A DNA stretch of 64,000 nt from Tenacibaculum sp. Bg11-29 (GTDB lineage: Bacteria; Bacteroidota; Bacteroidia; Flavobacteriales; Flavobacteriaceae), in assembly GCF_002836595.1 (NCBI RefSeq), contig NZ_PJBB01000003.1:248001-312000 (forward strand). The letters run 5' to 3'. This document shows positions 1-7,451 of this stretch, piece by piece. The translations under genes were made by a program, and so were the position numbers. Positions within the stretch are counted from its first letter, which is position 1. Every line of letters starts with the position of its first letter. The notes under the pieces were generated by a model. That model searched no databases and was not told where the DNA came from. It was given only the letters and a program-made list of their open reading frames with translations.

Positions 1-1
1 A

Positions 2-937
2 TACAACCAAGATTGGGTTTTTAAAGCAGGCGTACGTTACGATGCTATGAACCTTAAAATTGAAGATTTTACTACATTACCTTACTCATCTAAGTCTGAC
101 AATAATTTTACAGACCCTATAAATGTTATTGGTGGTAGTTTAGATTTTAAAAATACATCAATAAACTTAGGACTTAGATATATTAAAAATGATGAATTTA
201 TACCTTATGTAAGTTATTCTCAAGGGTTTTCTTTACCTGACTTAGGTAGAACACTAAGAACAGCAAAAGCTGATAATGTAAATCATTTAGATATTAACGC
301 TATTAAAACAAACAATTACGAATTTGGATTTTTATCAAAATTTAAACATGTACGTTTCGAAGCTGTTGGTTTTTACAGTACTTCAAACTTCGGCTTAGGA
401 CTTGTTTTTAACGATGATATTAATAGGTTTGAACAATCTAAAAATCCACAAAAAATATATGGAGCTGAAGTATCTACTGATTTCACTTTTTTAGAAGATA
501 AATTACAGTTTGGTGGTTCGTATTCTTTTGTTGAAGGATTAAAACATACTCCTGGAAATCCAAATGACTTAAGCTACATTGGTGGAGATGTTGTTTCTCC
601 CCCTAAAACGACAGCCTATATTAATATTCAACCAATAAAAAACTTAACATCATCACTACGCTTAATCTATACAGGTAATCGTAATCGATTTAACCCAAAA
701 GAAAAAGCTGGAGTATATTCTTATAGCTATAGAGAAGTACCTGTAAAAGGATACACAATGCTTAATTTTTCAAGTACATATGCTATAAAACCTAATGTAA
801 AATTATCAGTTGCGGTAAACAACTTATTAAATGAATTCTTTTTACCTGCAAGAGCTCAATGGGCAGCCCCATTAAGAAGTCAAACTACCGCAGGTGAAGG
901 AATAAATGCTAAATTAGGAGTGGTTTATGAATTTTAA
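2..937 (+). CDS. TonB-dependent outer-membrane receptor, C-terminal part (5' end outside window)
   Basis: The reading frame is open from base 2, so the gene begins before the window; the first in-frame ATG at 47 is internal. The 312 visible residues are a beta-barrel C-terminus with alternating aromatic strands, the barrel phrases SYSQGFSLPD and YTMLNFSSTYAI, and a terminal phenylalanine (VVYEF), which is the usual outer-membrane insertion signal. The SYSQGFSLPDLGR segment is typical of ferric-siderophore receptors. The next gene on the same strand is a PepSY membrane protein, a common partner in siderophore iron uptake. The substrate is not determined; iron-siderophore is the best guess. The plug domain and signal peptide lie outside the window. 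Confidence 0.9.
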   Translation, partial: YNQDWVFKAGVRYDAMNLKIEDFTTLPYSSKSDNNFTDPINVIGGSLDFKNTSINLGLRYIKNDEFIPYVSYSQGFSLPDLGRTLRTAKADNVNHLDINAIKTNNYEFGFLSKFKHVRFEAVGFYSTSNFGLGLVFNDDINRFEQSKNPQKIYGAEVSTDFTFLEDKLQFGGSYSFVEGLKHTPGNPNDLSYIGGDVVSPPKTTAYINIQPIKNLTSSLRLIYTGNRNRFNPKEKAGVYSYSYREVPVKGYTMLNFSSTYAIKPNVKLSVAVNNLLNEFFLPARAQWAAPLRSQTTAGEGINAKLGVVYEF

Positions 938-972
938 AACCTATCTATTCAAATAAATAATAAATTTATCAC

Positions 973-1006
973 AAAAAAAAGCGAATGACAATCATTCGCT
1001 TTTTTT
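973..1006 (+). terminator. Intrinsic terminator after the TonB receptor gene
   Basis: An 8-bp perfect stem (GCGAATGA, 981-988, with TCATTCGC, 992-999) has a 3-base loop and is flanked by an A-run on the left and a T-run on the right. It lies 36 bases after the receptor stop codon. The same bases also form a Fur-box-like palindrome, annotated separately. Confidence 0.85.
981..999. promoter_or_regulatory. Fur-box-like palindrome (candidate)
   Basis: The 19 bases are a palindrome around AATGACAATCATT. Compared by eye with the classical Fur box GATAATGATAATCATTATC, 14 of 19 positions match and the centre is almost intact. It sits between a TonB receptor and a PepSY gene, 25 bases before the PepSY start, where an iron operator would make sense. 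The match may be chance, because these bases also form the stem of the terminator. Confidence 0.35.
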
Positions 1007-1023
1007 AACGAGTAACGTAGCAA

Positions 1024-2088
1024 ATGAAACCTTATAAAATAATTAAAACACTTCATTTATGGCTTGGTTTAACAGTTGGAGCCATTGTTTCTTTCTCAGG
1101 GATTACAGGTTCTTTATATGTTTGGCAACCTGAAATTTCTGCTTACTTAACAAATAGAGAATTAAACATACATAACTCTAGTAAAACCTCCTATGCAAAA
1201 AGTGTTCATACTACTATAAAGTTAAAAGAAGTACATGGTGATTCTATAAAAAAACTTCAGCTTCCTTATCGAAAAAGCAATTACATTCTGTTAACTTTTT
1301 TAAATGGAACCACATATTATTACCATCCTAAAAATGGCGCTTATTTAGGATCTAATTTAAAAACAGATTCTTTTTTTAAAACTCTTTTACAACTTCATCG
1401 AAACTTATGTATAAAACCTTACGGTAGCTATATAATGGGAATTTCTTCTCTTTTATTTTGTTTTTCTATACTAATTTCAGGTTTTTTATTATGGCGTAGA
1501 AGCTATAAGAAAAGATGGAAAAAAGGCTTTACAATAACCTGGTCTTCTTCTAAGAAAAAATTTAATTACAACTTACATAAAGTAGCTGGAATCTACTTTA
1601 TAATTCCATTAATAATCATGTCTTTTTCAGGAGCATATTTCACTTTTTACAAAGAGTATAGAACACTATTTTCGGTATTACCAGACTTTAAAATAGAAGA
1701 TACTTCTTCATTAACAAAAATTAAGATAGGCACCTATTTTTCTATTGAAAAACACACCAAAAAACTACTTCCAAAGTATAAACTTTGGTCAATTCATTTT
1801 CCTTCAAAAAAAGATAGAGACTATAGGTTTAGATTCATAAATACTCTTGAAATTGAAAGTGGACTTAGAAAAACCGCAGATATTTTTACCGATAAGGATT
1901 TAATTACAACAAAGATAAACTCTTTTAATACCGACCCATTATCTTTAAGAGCCACAGCACAAATGTATCCAATTCATATTGGGGAATCATTTGGCTTTGT
2001 TCATCGTTTTTTAGTTTTCATTTGTGGACTAATTCCGTTAGCTCTTTACATAACAGGAATACGGTTTTACTTATTTAAAAAACGCTAA
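1024..2088 (+). CDS. PepSY-associated membrane protein (candidate siderophore-iron reductase)
   Basis: The 354 residues carry four predicted membrane segments, at about 12-34, 135-157, 187-210 and 322-350, with large periplasmic loops after the first and third. The N-terminus (TLHLWLGLTVGAIVSFSGITGS) is the hallmark of PepSY-associated TM proteins, and histidines lie at membrane boundaries (LHLW, LHKVAGIYF, GFVHRF). Some members of this family reduce or release iron from imported siderophores at the inner membrane; this role is inferred from family and from the TonB receptor upstream. A terminator and a Fur-like palindrome lie just before the start, so it may have its own iron-controlled expression. 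The ATG at 1024 gives the normal family N-terminus. Confidence 0.85.
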   Translation: MKPYKIIKTLHLWLGLTVGAIVSFSGITGSLYVWQPEISAYLTNRELNIHNSSKTSYAKSVHTTIKLKEVHGDSIKKLQLPYRKSNYILLTFLNGTTYYYHPKNGAYLGSNLKTDSFFKTLLQLHRNLCIKPYGSYIMGISSLLFCFSILISGFLLWRRSYKKRWKKGFTITWSSSKKKFNYNLHKVAGIYFIIPLIIMSFSGAYFTFYKEYRTLFSVLPDFKIEDTSSLTKIKIGTYFSIEKHTKKLLPKYKLWSIHFPSKKDRDYRFRFINTLEIESGLRKTADIFTDKDLITTKINSFNTDPLSLRATAQMYPIHIGESFGFVHRFLVFICGLIPLALYITGIRFYLFKKR

Positions 2089-2134
2089 AAATTAACACAA
2101 ATATTTTTTTTAAAACGCATTTGTTAGAATTAAA

Positions 2135-2153
2135 ACATTATAAATTATAATGT
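2135..2153. promoter_or_regulatory. Perfect 9-bp inverted repeat upstream of the thioesterase gene
   Basis: ACATTATAA and its exact reverse complement are separated by a single base, 22 bases before the thioesterase ATG. There is no T-run after it, so it is not a terminator. An operator for a dimeric regulator is possible. A TATTTTAG sequence at 2153-2160 differs by one base from the TAnnTTTG -7 consensus and may be the promoter. Confidence 0.35.
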
Positions 2154-2175
2154 ATTTTAGCTAAAAAAATAACAA

Positions 2176-2619
2176 ATGAGTTTTAGTATACAGTTTAAAA
2201 CACGATGGTCAGATTTTGATGCTAATATACATATGCGCCATACCGCTTATAATGACTATGCAGCTGAAGTAAGATTACGTTTTTTTAAAGAACATAACAT
2301 TACAATTCAAGACTTTACAAAAGAAAATACAGGCCCAATTCTATTTGAAGAAAATACCAAATTTTTACGTGAAATTCATATGGGAACAGATATTTCTATT
2401 AATTTAAAGGTGCTTGGGCTATCTAGTAAAGGTGAACGTTGGAAAATTCAACACGAAGTATTTAATGAAGCAGGAAAATTATCGGCAGTAATTACTGTTT
2501 ACGGAGCTTGGTTAGATTTAGTTAAAAGAAAACTATCTGTGCCTCCTACTAAATTTCAAACAATATTCAATCAAGTTGAAAAAACAGAAAACTTTAAAGA
2601 AATTTTACTTAAAAGTTAA
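2176..2619 (+). CDS. Acyl-CoA thioesterase, hotdog fold (4HBT family)
   Basis: At 147 residues this has the size of a single hotdog domain. The N-terminal WSDFDANIHMRHTAYNDYAAEVR region matches the 4-hydroxybenzoyl-CoA thioesterase/YbgC pattern: an aspartate (in DFDANIHM) followed by the long central helix. It probably hydrolyses a cytoplasmic acyl-CoA; the acyl chain cannot be told from sequence. Its stop codon overlaps the start of the following nuclease gene by one base (TAATG), which suggests translational coupling, although no functional link between the two is obvious. Confidence 0.85.
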   Translation: MSFSIQFKTRWSDFDANIHMRHTAYNDYAAEVRLRFFKEHNITIQDFTKENTGPILFEENTKFLREIHMGTDISINLKVLGLSSKGERWKIQHEVFNEAGKLSAVITVYGAWLDLVKRKLSVPPTKFQTIFNQVEKTENFKEILLKS

Positions 2620-3419
2620 TGAGTACTTCAAAAAAAATAAAATTAGTTGTTGCCATCATTGTTTTAGTTGTTAGTTATTGGTTAAATAAAAAGGAAACGC
2701 CTAGTAATTCAACTTCTGAAACACCTGTTGAAAACATAAAAGGATTTAATTATTTACCTAGTACTACAACAGGTGTCGTTATAAAACATAACGGATACCA
2801 ATTATCTTACAACGAGCAGCACGAACAAGCTGAGTGGGTTGCTTACTCACTAAGTAAAAGTGATATTATTTACAACAACTTTAAACGACCATATTTTATT
2901 AACGACCCCAAAGTAAAAACAAAATCTGCTAATTGGAGAAGTTATAAAAAGTCTGGTTATGATAGAGGTCATTTATGCCCTGCTGGAGATAAGAAGTATT
3001 CTAAAGAAGCACATGATGAAACTTTTTACACCTCTAACATTACACCTCAAAAGCATAATTTTAATGCTGGTATTTGGAATAAATTAGAACAAAAAACTCG
3101 TTATTGGGCTAAGAAATATAATCAACTGTATATAGTTACTGGTGGAATTTTAAATCCTAATTTAAAAACAATAGGAAAAGACAAAGTAAGTGTACCTAAT
3201 GAGTTTTATAAAATAATATTAGATTACACTAAGCCCGAAATAAAAGCTATCGCTTTTTTATTTCCTCATAAGGAAAGTAAAAAACCTTTATATGATTTTG
3301 TTGTTTCTATTGATGAATTAGAGCAAAAAACAGGAATTGATTTCTTCCCTAACTTACCAAATGCTATTGAAACCAAGTTAGAAGCTTCTAGTAGTTACAA
3401 AAACTGGAATTTTAGATAA
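2619..3419 (+). CDS. DNA/RNA non-specific endonuclease (NUC1 type), membrane-anchored or exported
   Basis: This 266-residue protein has a hydrophobic N-terminal segment at about 8-22, a short linker, then a nuclease domain. The catalytic motif DRGHL (in SGYDRGHLCPAGDKKYS) and the following metal-binding asparagine region (NITPQKHNFNAGIWNKLE) are intact, as in Serratia-type and EndoG nucleases. It should cut DNA and RNA outside the cytoplasm, perhaps for nutrient scavenging. No lipobox cysteine is seen, so it is either a membrane-anchored protein or cleaved late. The start overlaps the thioesterase stop by one base. Confidence 0.9.
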   Translation: MSTSKKIKLVVAIIVLVVSYWLNKKETPSNSTSETPVENIKGFNYLPSTTTGVVIKHNGYQLSYNEQHEQAEWVAYSLSKSDIIYNNFKRPYFINDPKVKTKSANWRSYKKSGYDRGHLCPAGDKKYSKEAHDETFYTSNITPQKHNFNAGIWNKLEQKTRYWAKKYNQLYIVTGGILNPNLKTIGKDKVSVPNEFYKIILDYTKPEIKAIAFLFPHKESKKPLYDFVVSIDELEQKTGIDFFPNLPNAIETKLEASSSYKNWNFR

Positions 3420-3612
3420 TTATAAAAAAACACCTCTTTTTCAACATAATCTCTTTATTCTATTTTATTTTTAACTATCTAATTAACAACATTTAAAATA
3501 CTGTTATATCAGTCTATATGATTTTTATTCTACCGTGTTTTAAAATTGCTACAAATTTTAAACATAGTTAACTTCTAACTATGTAATGAATATTTTTTGT
3601 TTTAGCACATAG
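3420..3612. other. Intergenic stretch before a decayed gene, with one hairpin
   Basis: No coding signal is seen. A perfect 9-bp hairpin (ACATAGTTA, 3562-3570, with TAACTATGT, 3576-3584, loop of 5) is present without an immediate T-run. It may be the remains of a terminator or operator of the decayed gene that follows. Confidence 0.5.
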
Positions 3613-4071
3613 ATAAAAATAAAGGTTTTAAAAACGTTACTCCCCCTCAATTCACAAAATACGAGGATATGTAAACATTTATTTGAAACGTTAAAAAATG
3701 TAGAATACTTAGACCAATCTCTGCACTTTTACGAAAGAGGTTACTACGTAAAACAAGATTATTATAACGGAATTAATACAGCATATCTACATATAACTAA
3801 GGCAGTAAATCATAAAGAAAAACAAGCGGATAAATTAATCATCTGTGCAAGTTATGGTCAGGCTATTAAAATTTGGAAAGAGATTATTGGCTAATGTGAA
3901 TCTATTTCAAATACTGAATATTTTGAAAAAAGAGGAGGTAAAATTTGGATTTATATAACTTTAGCAGAAGCTTATTTAGGAATTTATAATAACAAAAAAG
4001 AGCAAGAATATTTAGAACTAGTTTCCTATTTTCCAGATTCAGATTTTGCGATGAGTACTTATAGTAAATAA
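3613..4071 (+). pseudogene. Decayed TRAFs-binding/DUF4071-type protein gene fragment
   Basis: Reading codons from 3613 gives a protein-like stretch broken by a TAA at 3892-3894. Before the stop it reads LDQSLHFYERGYYVKQDYYNG and INTAYL; after it, FEKRGGKIWIYITLAEAYLG and a plausible tail ending at TAA 4069-4071. The wording 'FYERGY...DYYNGIN.A' is typical of the tetratricopeptide-like TRAFs-binding domain (DUF4071) of bacterial signalling proteins. There is no start codon in frame: a TAG lies at 3610-3612. The N-terminal part of the parent protein is missing. One point mutation (for example CAA to TAA) would explain the internal stop. Confidence 0.65.
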
Positions 4072-4089
4072 AAGAATAAATTATATTTT

Positions 4090-4311
4090 ATGTTTGAAAA
4101 ATTAAAAGGAATTAAAAATATAAAAATTATGGAACAAAAAAATATACTTTTTTTTATAAGTTATTCTACAGATCCAGATTATAAACTACCTAAAAATATT
4201 GAACGTTTTTTATACTCTTTTCACAAATTTAAAACAATCAAAAGATATAATACCAAAACAAAGGCTTTCAGAGTGCAATTCAAAATGCAGGATTCGTCCT
4301 TTTTAAACTAA
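4090..4311 (+). CDS. Small hypothetical protein, 73 residues
   Basis: An ATG-initiated frame lies 18 bases after the decayed gene. The product is lysine-rich, with a middle section KNILFFISYSTDPDYKLPKN that looks protein-like rather than random. I do not recognise a family. It may be a further piece of the degraded gene upstream, or a leftover of another lost gene. No promoter or clear ribosome-binding site is seen, so expression is uncertain. Confidence 0.3.
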   Translation: MFEKLKGIKNIKIMEQKNILFFISYSTDPDYKLPKNIERFLYSFHKFKTIKRYNTKTKAFRVQFKMQDSSFLN

Positions 4312-4442
4312 CTAATATTTTTTACTTAACACAATAGTTATTCTTGATCCTCTATAACCATCTAAGAAAAAGGAGGCATTATTTTAAAAAAACATCTAAG
4401 AAAAATAAATTTGTTTTACATATACTTTACGCAAAGCATAAA

Positions 4443-4474
4443 AAAAAAGCCTTTCAGTTTCCTGAAAGGCTTTT
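4443..4474 (-). terminator. Intrinsic terminator of the tRNA-fMet gene (copy 1)
   Basis: GCCTTTCAG (4449-4457) pairs with CTGAAAGGC (4462-4470) around a 4-base loop. The A-run on the left becomes a T-run on the minus strand, directly after the tRNA. A T-run on the right could also stop plus-strand transcription. Confidence 0.85.
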
Positions 4475-4482
4475 GCTAATAG

Positions 4483-4555
<73 letters not shown>

Positions 4556-4565
4556 ATTTCGAGTG

Positions 4566-4598
4566 CAAATATACTACTATTTATCTGTTCTACGCAAA
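4566..4598 (-). promoter_or_regulatory. Promoter of tRNA-fMet copy 1
   Basis: On the minus strand TATATTTG (4573 to 4566) is a perfect TAnnTTTG -7 element, and TTTG (4598 to 4595) lies 21 bases upstream as the -33 element. The -7 element ends 10 bases before the mature tRNA 5' end. The second tRNA copy has the same two elements with the same spacing. Confidence 0.8.
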
Positions 4599-4640
4599 TA
4601 AAACATAATTATTTTTTTCAAACATGCTAAGAGTAAAATT

Positions 4641-4685
4641 ATAATATGAAATATCGAAAATTCAGTTTTCGATATTTCATATTAT
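4641..4685 (-). terminator. Long hairpin after acs (probable terminator)
   Basis: A perfect 20-bp stem with a 5-base loop starts 11 bases after the acs stop codon. The core is GAAATATCGAAAA paired with TTTTCGATATTTC. It has no strong T-run on the minus strand, but its position and length suggest it ends acs transcription or protects the mRNA 3' end. Confidence 0.7.
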
Positions 4686-4696
4686 TAAGTACTATT

Positions 4697-6604
4697 TTAC
4701 AAGACATTATCCATTATATCCTGAACACATTCTGGATTTAAAAGTGTACTTGTATCTCCAAGGTTACTCGTATCTTTACTTGCTATTTTACGTAAAATAC
4801 GTCTCATAATTTTTCCGCTACGTGTTTTTGGCAATCCTTTTGTAAATTGAACCTTGTCTAATTTTGCAATTGGCCCTATTTGTTCGGTTATAATCTGGTT
4901 AATTTCTTTGCGCAAATTATTATGATCTCTACCTTCTCCTGTTTCTTTTAAAGTAACATAACCATATAACGCATTTCCTTTTATGTCATGTGGAAACCCA
5001 ACAATTGCACTTTCTGAAACTGCTGGATGCTCATTAATAGCATCTTCTATAGGTGCTGTTCCTAAATTATGTCCTGAAACAATAATAACATCATCAACTC
5101 GCCCTGTTATTCTATAATATCCTACTTCATCTCTAAGCGCCCCATCACCCGTAAAGTACATATTCTCGTAAGCAGAAAAGTAAGTATCTTTATAACGTTG
5201 ATGATTTCCCCAAATAGTTCTAGCTATACTAGGCCAAGGGAATTTTATACATAAACGACCGTCAACTTGATTTCCTTTTATTTCTTCACCTTTCTCATCC
5301 ATTAATGTTGGCTGAATACCAATGAATGGTAATGTTGCATAAGTTGGTTTTGTTGGCGTACAAAAAGGAATCGGTGTTATCATAATACCTCCTGTTTCCG
5401 TTTGCCACCAGGTATCAACAATAGGTGATTTTTTCTTACCTATATTATCATCATACCAGTGCCAAGCTTCCTCATTAATAGGTTCACCAACAGTCCCTAG
5501 CACCTTTAAACTTGATAAATCATACTTTTCAACATTCATTACTCCTTCTTTAGCCAATGCTCTAATAGCTGTTGGTGCTGTATAAAATTGAGTAACTTTA
5601 TGTTTTTGCACAATTTCCCAAAAGCGCCCATAATCTGGATAACTTGGCACACCCTCAAACATAACAGTTGTTGCTCCATTTGCTAATGGACCATACACAA
5701 TATAGCTATGTCCTGTTATCCAACCAATATCTGCAGTACACCAGTAAACATCATTTTCTTTATATTGAAAAACATTTTTAAAAGTATAAGCACTGTAAAT
5801 CATATACCCTGCTGTAGTATGCACCATTCCTTTAGGTGTTCCTGTAGAGCCAGAAGTATATAATATAAATAAGGGGTCTTCAGCATTCATAACTTCAACC
5901 TCTATTTCATCTGAAGCTTCGTCTAATAAAGGCTGTAACCATTCATCACGTCCTTCTTTCATATCAATATCAGTATTAATACGTTTTACCACTAAAACGG
6001 TTTCCACACATTTACAATCTTCTAAAGCTTCGTCTACAATTCCTTTTAAATCAATAGTTTTAGCACCTCTATATGATCCGTCAGATGTAATAACCATTTT
6101 ACAGTCTGAATCATTTATTCTTGTTGCTAGTGCATTAGACGAAAAACCTGCAAACACAACAGAATGTATTGCTCCTATCCGAGCACAGGCTAATAAAGAA
6201 ATGGCTAATTCTGGAATCATTGGCAGATAAATACAAACTCTGTCTCCTTTTTTAATTCCTTTAGCTTTCAGAACATTTGCAAATTTATTCACACGATGAT
6301 ATAATTGCCTATAAGAAATGTGCTCAGCCGCTTCTTTTGGATCATTTGGCTCAAACAAAATGGCTGTTTTATCTCCTCTTGTTGCTAAATGCCTATCTAT
6401 ACAATTCTCTGTAATATTTAATTTCCCTCCTTCAAACCATTTTACTTCAGGTTTCTTAAAATCCCAACTTAAAACATTATCCCATTTTTTTCGCCAAACA
6501 AAATGCTCTTCTGCTATTTCTTCCCAAAATGCTTCAGGACTTCGGACTGATTTTCTATATATTTGATAATACTCTTCAAAATGTTTTATGTGATAATTAC
6601 TCAT
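4697..6604 (-). CDS. acs: Acetyl-CoA synthetase (AMP-forming)
   Basis: This 635-residue enzyme converts acetate, ATP and CoA to acetyl-CoA, AMP and pyrophosphate in the cytoplasm. The adenylate-forming motifs are all present: the P-loop YTSGSTGTPKGMVHT, WWQTETGG, YFTGDGA, the hinge GRVDDVIIVSGHN, and the C-terminal KTRSGKIMRRILR with the lysine that is acetylated in the Salmonella enzyme. Length and the N-terminal ACAS domain are normal. It is the last gene of a minus-strand stretch with a two-component system and an acetate-type symporter, which marks this as an acetate-scavenging locus. A long hairpin follows it. Confidence 0.97.
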   Translation of the reverse strand: MSNYHIKHFEEYYQIYRKSVRSPEAFWEEIAEEHFVWRKKWDNVLSWDFKKPEVKWFEGGKLNITENCIDRHLATRGDKTAILFEPNDPKEAAEHISYRQLYHRVNKFANVLKAKGIKKGDRVCIYLPMIPELAISLLACARIGAIHSVVFAGFSSNALATRINDSDCKMVITSDGSYRGAKTIDLKGIVDEALEDCKCVETVLVVKRINTDIDMKEGRDEWLQPLLDEASDEIEVEVMNAEDPLFILYTSGSTGTPKGMVHTTAGYMIYSAYTFKNVFQYKENDVYWCTADIGWITGHSYIVYGPLANGATTVMFEGVPSYPDYGRFWEIVQKHKVTQFYTAPTAIRALAKEGVMNVEKYDLSSLKVLGTVGEPINEEAWHWYDDNIGKKKSPIVDTWWQTETGGIMITPIPFCTPTKPTYATLPFIGIQPTLMDEKGEEIKGNQVDGRLCIKFPWPSIARTIWGNHQRYKDTYFSAYENMYFTGDGALRDEVGYYRITGRVDDVIIVSGHNLGTAPIEDAINEHPAVSESAIVGFPHDIKGNALYGYVTLKETGEGRDHNNLRKEINQIITEQIGPIAKLDKVQFTKGLPKTRSGKIMRRILRKIASKDTSNLGDTSTLLNPECVQDIMDNVL

Positions 6605-6777
6605 TATTCGTTAATTTTTTAATTATAAATTCAGGTACTTTAGTATTGATATACTTACCTTATACTACCTATTACTGTAATATTTTTTTACTTACAATAA
6701 CATGTTTTTTATTTTTAATAAAGACTCTATTTTAGACAAGTAATATTCTCCTTATAGAAGGTTGAATAACTCATTAT

Positions 6778-6996
6778 TCAGATCTTTTTAGAATTAAATA
6801 AACCGAACCAATTAGGATTAAGAACCTTTAGTTTTATAAGAGACCAAGGCATAACAACAAGGCATAAACCAATTACAAGAGATTGTAATACAGTTACGCC
6901 TGTTTCATTTTCAAACTTTATTCTATAAAATAAAGTAAGTACAACATAGATAGTAATAACGATATCTGATGTACGTGGTTTTATTTGGTAATTCAC
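6778..6996 (-). CDS. Small hypothetical membrane protein, 72 residues
   Basis: The protein has two hydrophobic segments, at about 10-24 and 35-56, with a lysine-rich tail. I do not recognise a named family. It lies between the response-regulator gene and acs on the same strand, and its position suggests a part in the acetate locus. Gaps of about 75 bases to the regulator and 170 bases to acs leave room for separate promoters. Confidence 0.55.
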   Translation of the reverse strand: MNYQIKPRTSDIVITIYVVLTLFYRIKFENETGVTVLQSLVIGLCLVVMPWSLIKLKVLNPNWFGLFNSKKI

Positions 6997-7070
6997 GTCT
7001 TAAAATTTTAATTAAACATTGTTTGTTTGCACACAAAACCAATATTTAAGAAAGACTTATAAGACTACTT

Positions 7071-7436
7071 TTAAGTCACAAGTTCCATAATTTCTGAAAC
7101 TATTTTCTTTACTGAAAAAGGTTTTATTAAATATTTATCTGCTCCAAGACTTAACCCTTTTTCAATGTCTGAAGCTTTATTTTTTGCGGTTAAAAAAACT
7201 ACCTTCATAGCCTCTAAACTTTTTGTTTCCTTAATATATTTTAATGTTTGATATCCATCAACATTTGGCATCATAATATCTAACAATACTATTTTTGGAA
7301 TATTATTTTTTAATATCTCTAATGCTTCACTACCATCTCGTGCAATGAACACTTCAAACCCCTTCTTTTTAAAGGCATACTCTAGAGTCATTACGATATT
7401 AGGCTCATCATCAACTATTAAAATTTTGTTCTTCAT
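7071..7436 (-). CDS. Single-domain response regulator (CheY-like)
   Basis: The 121 residues are one receiver domain with no output domain. The acidic pocket (DDE at 9-11), the phospho-acceptor Asp53 in VLLDIMMP, the switch threonine in FLTAKN, and the lysine in LIKPFS are all intact. It lies 15 bases after the symporter-histidine kinase gene and is almost certainly its partner. In the CrbS/CrbR systems that control acs in proteobacteria the regulator carries a LuxR DNA-binding domain; here none is attached, so the output must pass to another protein. Confidence 0.93.
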   Translation of the reverse strand: MKNKILIVDDEPNIVMTLEYAFKKKGFEVFIARDGSEALEILKNNIPKIVLLDIMMPNVDGYQTLKYIKETKSLEAMKVVFLTAKNKASDIEKGLSLGADKYLIKPFSVKKIVSEIMELVT

Positions 7437-7451
7437 AAATCAGCTTACAAT

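Noticed and set aside
4359..4405. Short direct repeat CATCTAAGAAAAA (4359 and 4393) as a possible target-site duplication
   Set aside because: The copies are only 34 bases apart with no element between them and lie in low-complexity A-rich sequence.
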